DNA of 64,000 nucleotides from Cellulomonas sp. WB94 (GTDB lineage: Bacteria; Actinomycetota; Actinomycetes; Actinomycetales; Cellulomonadaceae): assembly GCF_003115775.1 (NCBI RefSeq), contig NZ_QEES01000002.1, positions 1,922,001 to 1,986,000 of the forward strand. Reading direction: 5' to 3'. Shown here piece after piece: positions 58,027 through 64,000 of the stretch (the first letter of the stretch is position 1; each line of letters starts with the position of its first letter). Under the pieces are notes generated by a model. That model ran no database searches and was not told the origin of the DNA. It was given only the letters and a program-made list of their open reading frames with translations. Made by a program: the position numbers and the translations under genes.

Positions 58027-59178
58027 GTGAAGGTTCGGCAGTTCGCACGACTGGCCAGTCTGGCCGGCGTCGTGCTCGTCTCGTCGCTGACGCTCGCGGC
58101 CTGTGGGTCCGACAACAACGCCGTCGCAGGCGAGAGCTCGGCGGCCCCGACGGCGGGCACGGCGACCTCGGCCGCCGCGGCGCCCGCTGTCGACTGCGGC
58201 ACCGGCGGAACGATCAACGCTGAGGGCTCGTCGGCGCAGAAGAACGCGATCGAGCAGGCCATCGCGTCGTTCGCCGACGTGTGCCCCGACATCACCGTGA
58301 ACTACAACCCGACCGGCTCCGGTGCGGGGATCACGCAGTTCACCGCGGCGCAGGTCGACTTCGCCGGCTCGGACTCGGCGCTCAACGCCGACAAGGGTGA
58401 GGTCGCCGCCGCGGCTGCCCGCTGCGCCGCCAACCCGGCCTGGAACCTGCCGATGGTGACCGGCCCGATCGCGGTCGCGTACAACCTCGCGGGCGTCGAC
58501 AAGCTGGTCCTGAACGCCGAGGTCACCGCGAAGATCTTCCGCGGCGAGATCGCGACTTGGAACGACCCGGCGATCGCCGCGCTCAACACGGGCGTCACGC
58601 TGCCGTCGGACGCGATCCACGTCTTCTTCCGCTCGGACGAGTCGGGCACGACCGACAACTTCACGAAGTACCTCAAGGCCGCCTCGAACGGCGCCTGGAC
58701 CGACGAGCACGCCAAGGCGTGGCCGAAGTCGGGTGCCGGTGAGGGTCGCGAGAAGTCCGCTGGTGTGGCCGAGGGCGTCAAGACGACCCCCGGTGGCATC
58801 TCCTACGTCGAGTGGTCCTACGCCAAGGACAACAAGCTGGGCATCGCCCAGATCGACAACGGCTCCGGTGCTGTCGAGCTGAACGCCGAGTCGGTCGGCA
58901 AGGCTGTGGCCTCGGCGAAGGCGGCCGGTGAGGGCAACGACCTGCAGCTCAAGCTCGACTACGCGACCACGGAGGCCGGGGCGTACCCGATCATCCTGGT
59001 GACGTACGAGATCGTCTGCTCGAAGGGCCTGGACGCGAACCTCACGACCGGCGTCAAGGCGTTCCTCACGCACTTCGCCTCGGCGGACGTGCAGAAGAGC
59101 CTCGTCGACATCGGCTACGCGCCGCTGCCCGCCGAGGTCCAGGCGAACGTCGAGAAGGCCATCGCGGCCATCGCCTGA
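58027..59178 (+). CDS. pstS: Phosphate-binding lipoprotein PstS
   Basis: 383 aa. Lipobox LTLAAC with Cys26, then the phosphate-binding fold: GSSAQKNAIEQAIASF, PTGSGAGITQFTAAQVDFAGSDSAL and FRSDESGTTDNFTKYL carry the Ser/Thr/Arg ligands. It captures phosphate outside the membrane for PstCAB. GGAGAGGG precedes GTG 58027; a PHO box controls it. Confidence 0.96.
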   Translation: MKVRQFARLASLAGVVLVSSLTLAACGSDNNAVAGESSAAPTAGTATSAAAAPAVDCGTGGTINAEGSSAQKNAIEQAIASFADVCPDITVNYNPTGSGAGITQFTAAQVDFAGSDSALNADKGEVAAAAARCAANPAWNLPMVTGPIAVAYNLAGVDKLVLNAEVTAKIFRGEIATWNDPAIAALNTGVTLPSDAIHVFFRSDESGTTDNFTKYLKAASNGAWTDEHAKAWPKSGAGEGREKSAGVAEGVKTTPGGISYVEWSYAKDNKLGIAQIDNGSGAVELNAESVGKAVASAKAAGEGNDLQLKLDYATTEAGAYPIILVTYEIVCSKGLDANLTTGVKAFLTHFASADVQKSLVDIGYAPLPAEVQANVEKAIAAIA

Positions 59179-59215
59179 GCCTGACCTACGCTGGAAACCG
59201 CCGTACCTGCCTGAC

Positions 59216-59256
59216 GCCGTCGTCCTGGTCCCTCCTCGAGGGGCCGGGACGACGGC
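59216..59256 (+). terminator. Hairpin between pstS and pstC
   Basis: GCCGTCGTCC (59216-59225) pairs with GGACGACGGC (59247-59256), with further wobble-assisted pairing of the inner GGTCCC/GGGGCC. It probably keeps pstS mRNA in excess. Confidence 0.7.
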
Positions 59257-59293
59257 ATGGGGCAGCACCGAACACTCCACCCGAAGGATGGCG

Positions 59294-60262
59294 ATGGTGA
59301 CCACGACCAGCCCGCAGCCCGACGTCGCCCTCACGGGTGGCCGACGGCGTGGGCCGGACCGGATCTTCCGTGGGCTCGCGGTCTCCGCGAGCGGGATCGT
59401 GGTCGCGCTCGTCGTGATCGTCGGCGCGTTCCTGGTCACGAAGGCGGCTCCGTCGCTCGCGGCCGACACGGCCAGCTTCCTCGGCTCGCGCGAGTGGGAC
59501 GTCGCCGACCCGACCAACCTGCGGTTCGGCATCGCCCAGCTGCTCTGGGTGACGGTCATCTCGTCGATCGTCGCGATGGCGCTCGCGGTACCGGTGGCGA
59601 TCGGCGTCGCGCTCTACCTGACGCACTACGCGCCCGCGCGGGTGGCCAAGCCGTTCGCCTACCTCGTGGACCTGCTGGCCGCCGTCCCGTCGATCGTCTT
59701 CGGGCTGTGGGGCGCCCGGGTGCTCATGCAGTACGTGCAGCCGTTGCAGGACTTCCTCAAGCGCATCTTCGGGTGGTTCCCGCTGTTCGCCCCGACGTCG
59801 GTGCAGGCGGGCACGATCTTCCTCGCGTCGATCGTCCTGGCGATCATGATCCTGCCGATCATCACCGCGCTGTCGCGCGAGGTGTTCCGGCAGACGCCGA
59901 ACGAGCACAAGGAGGCCGCGCTCGCGCTCGGGGCGACCCGCTGGGAGATGATCCGCGTCGCCGTCCTCCCGTTCGGCCGGCCCGGTGTCATCTCGGCGGC
60001 GATGCTCGGCCTGGGTCGCGCACTCGGCGAGACCATCGCGGTCACGATCATCCTGTCGACGACGTCGGGCGCGTTCAGCTGGTCGCTCTTCTTCGGCGGC
60101 GAGACGTTCGCGTCGAAGATCGCGAACGCGGCGTCCGAGTTCGACACCCCGTCGAAGACCGGCGCCTACATCGCGGCCGGGCTCGTGCTCTTCCTCCTGA
60201 CGTTCGCGGTCAACGCCATCGCCCGCATCATCATCGAGCGACGGAAGGCCTTCTCCGAATGA
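59294..60262 (+). CDS. pstC: Phosphate ABC transporter permease PstC
   Basis: 322 aa with six membrane spans and the EAA loop of MetI-like permeases (EVFRQTPNEHKEAALALGATRWEMIRVAVLP). ATG 59294 is preferred since GAAGG lies 6 nt upstream of it; ATG 59288 would leave no spacing. Its stop overlaps pstA. Confidence 0.95.
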   Translation: MVTTTSPQPDVALTGGRRRGPDRIFRGLAVSASGIVVALVVIVGAFLVTKAAPSLAADTASFLGSREWDVADPTNLRFGIAQLLWVTVISSIVAMALAVPVAIGVALYLTHYAPARVAKPFAYLVDLLAAVPSIVFGLWGARVLMQYVQPLQDFLKRIFGWFPLFAPTSVQAGTIFLASIVLAIMILPIITALSREVFRQTPNEHKEAALALGATRWEMIRVAVLPFGRPGVISAAMLGLGRALGETIAVTIILSTTSGAFSWSLFFGGETFASKIANAASEFDTPSKTGAYIAAGLVLFLLTFAVNAIARIIIERRKAFSE

Positions 60263-61185
60263 GCGCCGTGACCTCCCTCAGCCAGAGCGCGACGCCGGCC
60301 GGCCCGGGCGCCCCCGCGCTGGGTGACCTGAGCAGCCCGGCGAGCGCCTCACGCCGCGCCAAGGACCGCGCCGCGACCATCGCGATGCACGCGGCGTTCG
60401 GCCTCGCGCTCGTCCCGCTCGTCTGGATCCTGTGGACGGTCATCTCCCAGGGCTACCAGATGCTGCTGACGTCCCAGTGGTGGACGAACTCGCAGCGCGG
60501 CGTCACCGTCCGTGACTTCGGCGGCGGGGCGTACCACGCCATCATGGGCACCCTTCTGCAGGCCGGGGTCACGGCGGTCATCTCCGTGCCGATCGGCATC
60601 CTGACCGCGATCTACCTCGTCGAGTACGGGCGCGGGGCCGCGGCGCGAGCGGTGAGCTTCATGGTCGACGTGCTCACCGGCATCCCCTCGATCGTCGCCG
60701 CGCTGACCATCTACGCGCTGTGGATCTCGACGTTCGGGCTGTCGCGGGTCGGCTTCGCCGTGAGCCTGGCCCTGGTCCTGCTGATGGTCCCGACGATCGT
60801 GCGGTCGACCGAGGAGATGCTCAAGCTCGTCCCCAACGAGCTCCGCGAGGCGTCCTACGCCCTCGGGGTGCCCAAGTGGAAGACGATCATGCGGATCGTC
60901 CTGCCGACGGCCTTCTCGGGCATCCTCACCGGCGTCCTGCTCGGGCTCGCGCGCGTCATGGGCGAGACCGCGCCGCTCCTGATCCTCGGTCCGTACACGA
61001 AGTCGATCAACCTCGACCTCTTCAGCGGCAACATGGCCTCGCTCCCGACGATGATCAACCAGGACCGCACCGAGTTCCTCGACGCCGCGGTCCAGCGCAC
61101 GTGGGGCGCAGCCCTGACGCTGATCCTCGTCGTCATGCTCCTCAACCTCGCGGGCCGACTCATCGCCCGGTTCGGGAAGGTGTAG
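60259..61185 (+). CDS. pstA: Phosphate ABC transporter permease PstA
   Basis: 308 aa. A Ser/Ala-rich cytoplasmic start is followed by six membrane spans and the EAA loop [43 protein letters not shown] is conserved. It forms the channel with PstC. ATG 60259 overlaps the pstC stop. Confidence 0.95.
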   Translation: MSAVTSLSQSATPAGPGAPALGDLSSPASASRRAKDRAATIAMHAAFGLALVPLVWILWTVISQGYQMLLTSQWWTNSQRGVTVRDFGGGAYHAIMGTLLQAGVTAVISVPIGILTAIYLVEYGRGAAARAVSFMVDVLTGIPSIVAALTIYALWISTFGLSRVGFAVSLALVLLMVPTIVRSTEEMLKLVPNELREASYALGVPKWKTIMRIVLPTAFSGILTGVLLGLARVMGETAPLLILGPYTKSINLDLFSGNMASLPTMINQDRTEFLDAAVQRTWGAALTLILVVMLLNLAGRLIARFGKV

Positions 61186-61270
61186 CCGTGCCCACCCGAA
61201 CAGGCGCGCTGCCGAGCACCGCGCGCACACTGGACCCGACCCCCGCACCTCGAAAGGAGCGCTGACCGCT

Positions 61271-62047
61271 GTGGCCAAGCGCATCGACGTCAAAGACCTC
61301 AACGTCTACTACGGGGACTTCCGTGCGGTCGAGGGCGTGACCCTCGGGATCGACGCCCGGTCTGTGACCGCCTTCATCGGGCCGTCGGGCTGCGGCAAGT
61401 CGACGTTCCTGCGGACCCTCAACCGCATGCACGAGGTGCTGCCCATCGGCCGCGTCGAGGGTCAGGTGCTGCTCGACGGCGCCGACCTGTACGACAAGAA
61501 CGTGGACCCGGTCGCGGTGCGCCGGACCATCGGCATGGTGTTCCAGCGCCCCAACCCGTTCCCGACGATGTCGATCTTCGACAACGTGGCCGCCGGGCTG
61601 CGCCTGAACGGCACGAAGAACAAGGCCGAGCTCATCGAGGCGGTCGAGACGTCGCTCAAGGGCGCCAACCTCTGGAACGAGGTCAAGGACCGCCTCGACA
61701 AGCCCGGCGCCGGGCTCTCGGGCGGTCAGCAGCAGCGCCTGTGCATCGCGCGGGCGATCGCGGTGCGCCCGCAGGTGCTCCTCATGGACGAGCCCTGCTC
61801 GGCGCTCGACCCGATCTCGACGCTCGCCATCGAGGACCTGATCTCCGAGCTGAAGAACGACTACACGATCGTGATCGTGACCCACAACATGCAGCAGGCC
61901 GCACGCGTCTCGGACCGGACGGCGTTCTTCAACATCGCGGGGACCGGCAAGCCGGGTCGGCTCATCGAGATCGACGACACCGCGACGATGTTCTCCTCGC
62001 CGCGCGAGAAGGCCACGGAGGACTACATCTCGGGCCGCTTCGGCTGA
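61271..62047 (+). CDS. pstB: Phosphate ABC transporter ATPase PstB
   Basis: 258 aa. Walker [10 protein letters not shown] (about residues 37-45), Q-loop VFQRPNPFP, signature [16 protein letters not shown], Walker [14 protein letters not shown] and the H-loop [21 protein letters not shown] lies 11 nt before GTG 61271. It ends the pst operon. Confidence 0.96.
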   Translation: MAKRIDVKDLNVYYGDFRAVEGVTLGIDARSVTAFIGPSGCGKSTFLRTLNRMHEVLPIGRVEGQVLLDGADLYDKNVDPVAVRRTIGMVFQRPNPFPTMSIFDNVAAGLRLNGTKNKAELIEAVETSLKGANLWNEVKDRLDKPGAGLSGGQQQRLCIARAIAVRPQVLLMDEPCSALDPISTLAIEDLISELKNDYTIVIVTHNMQQAARVSDRTAFFNIAGTGKPGRLIEIDDTATMFSSPREKATEDYISGRFG

Positions 62048-62053
62048 GCCCGG

Positions 62054-62545
62054 TCAGCTCGCCTTCGGGGTCGGGACGAGCGTCGCGTACTCCGGCAGCG
62101 TGCTGTCGAGCACCGGGACCGAGACGGTCAGGCTCCCGCCCGGGCCGGTCTCAACGGTCAGCGGGGTCACGCCACCGGGCGCGTTCGCCGTGGTGAAGGT
62201 GAGGGCCTTGCCGGTGTCGCCGCCCAGCAGGACGGTCGAGGCGGCGTCGACCTTCACGGTCCCGACCGCGACGGTGCCCGACGTCAGGGTGACGGTGACC
62301 GCGTCGGTGCCACGGTTCGTGAGGGCGCCCTGCAGGGCCCCGGGCGCGCCCTCGGCGCTCGCCAGGACGATGAGGTTCTCCGCGGTCACGTCGCCGAGCT
62401 CCGCGCGGACGCCGTCCGACGCCGAGTACGCCTTGGCCGTGGTGATCTCGTTGGTCGCCGAGCAGCCGGACAGGGCCAGGCCGGCGAGGGCGACGACGCC
62501 CGCTGCAGCGAGGCGGTGACGCAAGGACGAGCGGGCGCGGATCAC
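62054..62545 (-). CDS. Hypothetical lipoprotein
   Basis: 163 aa. Signal peptide with lipobox LALSGCS and Cys28, then an Ig-like beta-rich domain with repeated Thr/Val strands (GVRAELGDVTAENLIVLAS; VTVTLTSGTVAVGTVKVDA). Similar lipoproteins of unknown role occur in Micrococcales. GAGGAG precedes GTG 62545. It converges on pstB and diverges from carD. Confidence 0.82.
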   Translation of the reverse strand: MIRARSSLRHRLAAAGVVALAGLALSGCSATNEITTAKAYSASDGVRAELGDVTAENLIVLASAEGAPGALQGALTNRGTDAVTVTLTSGTVAVGTVKVDAASTVLLGGDTGKALTFTTANAPGGVTPLTVETGPGGSLTVSVPVLDSTLPEYATLVPTPKAS

Positions 62546-62667
62546 GGGTTCTCCTCGTTCGCTGTGCCTGGTCGGCACACATCGGTCGGCACACATCTCT
62601 CGCGAGCTGCCGGCAACACATTAGCGGTCAGAGGGTCCGATGCGCCTCGTCCGGGACCCTCCCGCGA

Positions 62668-62685
62668 CGCCCCACCGGTGGGGCG
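62668..62685. repeat. 18-bp perfect palindrome upstream of carD
   Basis: CGCCCCACC-GGTGGGGCG with no spacer. GCGACGCC (62664-62671) can alternatively pair with GGCGTCGC (62689-62696). It could be an operator or a terminator for reading from either side. The rest of the 268-bp spacer holds the carD promoter. Confidence 0.6.
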
Positions 62686-62777
62686 AGCGGCGTCGCACCG
62701 ACGGCGAAGAACTCGCTCGGCTGCCTCTGACCTGCACAAACGTTCTCGACGGGCCCCCGGGAGGCCCGCTGAAACGT

Positions 62778-62785
62778 GATAGAAT
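62778..62785 (+). promoter_or_regulatory. Extended -10 promoter of carD
   Basis: GATAGAAT: TAGAAT at 62780-62785, preceded by TG one base earlier (TGATAGAAT). It is the best -10 in the spacer, 28 nt before the ATG, followed by GAAAGGGG as the ribosome site. Confidence 0.55.
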
Positions 62786-62813
62786 GGGCATCCGCGAAAG
62801 GGGACACCCACAG

Positions 62814-63296
62814 ATGACTTTCACTGTAGGGGAGACGGTTGTCTACCCGCACCACGGTGCAGCATTGATCGAAGAGATCAAGACCCGAACGATCCGTGGC
62901 GAGGAGAAGCTCTACCTGAAGCTCAAGGTGGCGCAGGGCGATCTGACGATCGAGGTCCCGGCGGAGAACGTCGATCTCGTCGGAGTGCGTGACGTCGTCG
63001 GCCAGGAAGGTCTCGACAAGGTGTTCGAGGTCCTGCGTGCGCCGTACACCGAGGAGCCGACCAACTGGTCTCGCCGGTACAAGGCGAACCTCGAGAAGCT
63101 GGCCTCGGGCGACGTCATCAAGGTTGCCGAGGTCGTCCGCGACCTCTCGCGTCGCGACGCCGACCGTGGGCTGTCTGCCGGCGAGAAGCGCATGCTCGCC
63201 AAGGCCCGTCAGATCCTCGTCTCGGAGCTCGCGCTCGCGGAGCACACCGAGGAGGAGAAGGCCGAGGCCATCCTCGACGAGGTCCTGGCGTCCTGA
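62814..63296 (+). CDS. carD: CarD-family RNA polymerase-binding regulator
   Basis: 160 aa. N-terminal RNAP-interaction domain ([39 protein letters not shown]) and a C-terminal helical DNA-binding domain with the conserved Trp ([36 protein letters not shown]). It stabilises open complexes at rRNA and housekeeping promoters and is often essential. ispD follows, as in many actinobacteria. Confidence 0.96.
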   Translation: MTFTVGETVVYPHHGAALIEEIKTRTIRGEEKLYLKLKVAQGDLTIEVPAENVDLVGVRDVVGQEGLDKVFEVLRAPYTEEPTNWSRRYKANLEKLASGDVIKVAEVVRDLSRRDADRGLSAGEKRMLAKARQILVSELALAEHTEEEKAEAILDEVLAS

Positions 63297-63381
63297 CGGC
63301 CGCCTGACCGCGTCCTGACGACCGTTCCCGTGCCGGGAGTGATCCCTGCGGCCGTGGCAGCGCTGTGACCAAGGCGGTGCT

Positions 63382-64000
63382 GTGACGGTCGTCGCGATCC
63401 TCACGTCTGCCGGGAGCGGTCGCCGGCTCGGTCACCTGCTGCCGAAGGCGCTCGTCGAGCTCGGCGGGGTGCCGCTCGTGGTGCATGCTGCGCGCGCTCT
63501 CGTCGGCTCCGGGCTCGTGGGGCTCGTCGTCGTGACGGCACCCCCGGAGCAGCTCGCGGAGTTCACCGCGGTGCTCGGCGCTGAGATCGACGGCGTCCCG
63601 GTGCGGGTGGTCGCCGGAGGATCGACCCGGCAGGCGTCTGTCGCTGCGGGCATCGCCGTCGTGCCGGACGGCGCGGAGGTCGTCCTGGTCCACGACGCCG
63701 CGCGTGCGCTCGTCCCGCCCGAGCTCGTCGTAGCCGTCGTCGAGGCCGTCCGCGCGGGACACCCCGCCGTCATCCCTGGGCTCGCGGTGACCGACACGAT
63801 CAAACGGGTCGACGCCCGGGGCGGCGTCGCCGAGACGGTCCCGCGCCACGCACTGCGGGCCGTCCAGACCCCCCAGGGGTTCGCGCCCGACGTGCTCGCC
63901 CGTGCCCATGCGGCCGGAGCCCACCTCGGTCTCGACGAGGCGTCCGCGGCGTCCGACGACGCCGGCCTCGCCGAGGCGATCGGCGTGAGGGTGTGGGTCG
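63382..64000 (+). CDS. ispD: 2-C-methyl-D-erythritol 4-phosphate cytidylyltransferase, N-terminal part
   Basis: 206 residues visible, cut by the window end. The CTP loop ILTSAGSGRRLGHLLPKALVELGG (the family's AAGxGxRxG as TSAGSGRRLG), AGGSTRQASVAAG, VLVHDAARALVPP and AVQTPQGFAPDVL are IspD motifs. It makes CDP-methylerythritol in the MEP isoprenoid pathway. GTG 63382 is the likely start. Confidence 0.93.
   Translation, partial: MTVVAILTSAGSGRRLGHLLPKALVELGGVPLVVHAARALVGSGLVGLVVVTAPPEQLAEFTAVLGAEIDGVPVRVVAGGSTRQASVAAGIAVVPDGAEVVLVHDAARALVPPELVVAVVEAVRAGHPAVIPGLAVTDTIKRVDARGGVAETVPRHALRAVQTPQGFAPDVLARAHAAGAHLGLDEASAASDDAGLAEAIGVRVWV

Overview
The window is high-GC actinobacterial chromosome with the gene content of a Micrococcales genome close to Cellulomonas. 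The pointers are mycothiol genes, Lsr2, SenX3-RegX3, CarD, translationally coupled vitamin genes, GTG starts and many leaderless promoters. The genus is inferred from gene order and protein character, not from a search. I saw no rRNA, tRNA, CRISPR array or prophage. One complete insertion sequence is present.

Layout. 1-3.7 kb: subtilase fragment, PIMT-like methyltransferase, small HTH protein, cell-wall M15 peptidase. 3.7-8.0 kb: orphan LuxR-type ATPase domain, OsmC, and a feoA-feoB-feoC-like iron operon under a DtxR/IdeR box. 8.0-14.1 kb: unknown protein, large FAD/Fe-S oxidase (two frameshifts), thiamine-binding protein, RAMA-domain protein and PrmC-like methyltransferase (one frameshift). 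14.1-19.5 kb: hydrolase, MDR oxidoreductase and MDMPI protein, then metX and metY behind a seven-codon Cys/Met leader peptide. 19.7-26.4 kb: NlpC/P60 endopeptidase, ppa, dacB, DUF2342 metalloprotease, tilS, hpt. 26.5-41.3 kb: a long metabolic array ftsH-folE-folP-folBK-DUF3180-PH-PH-DUF2520-panC-panD-nadB-nadC-lysS-small membrane protein-lsr2, much of it joined by 4-nt start/stop overlaps. 41.37-43.10 kb: IS1634-like element. 43.2-51.7 kb: xylose catabolism (xylB, xylA, ROK regulator) and a ChvE/GguA/GguB sugar transporter. 51.7-55.2 kb: lactonase, mshA, gpmA. 55.2-62.5 kb: phosphate regulon phoU / senX3-regX3 / pstSCAB plus a lipoprotein. 62.8-64 kb: carD and the start of ispD.

How the parts work together. 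feoABC imports Fe(II) and should be shut off by an iron-loaded DtxR protein. metY and metX make homocysteine from homoserine. The fol, pan and nad genes make folate, pantothenate and NAD in one coupled block. xylA/xylB feed xylulose-5-phosphate to the pentose phosphate pathway, with sugar supplied by the ChvE transporter and control by the ROK protein. SenX3-RegX3 senses phosphate and should act through 11-bp phased PHO boxes seen in front of pstS and between phoU and senX3.

Most interesting observations: (1) the IS sits inside the lsr2/xylB terminator, and removing it with one 7-bp target duplication rebuilds a perfect 22-bp hairpin; (2) 9-bp phased GTGTGAC-type repeats precede three cell-wall enzyme genes, a candidate MtrA regulon; (3) a leaderless MTCRMCR leader peptide with a hairpin before metY; (4) paired DosR-like palindromes before the RAMA gene; (5) about a dozen leaderless promoters with TANNNT 6-7 nt before the start; (6) three single-base homopolymer deletions that break two genes between 9.6 and 13.9 kb.
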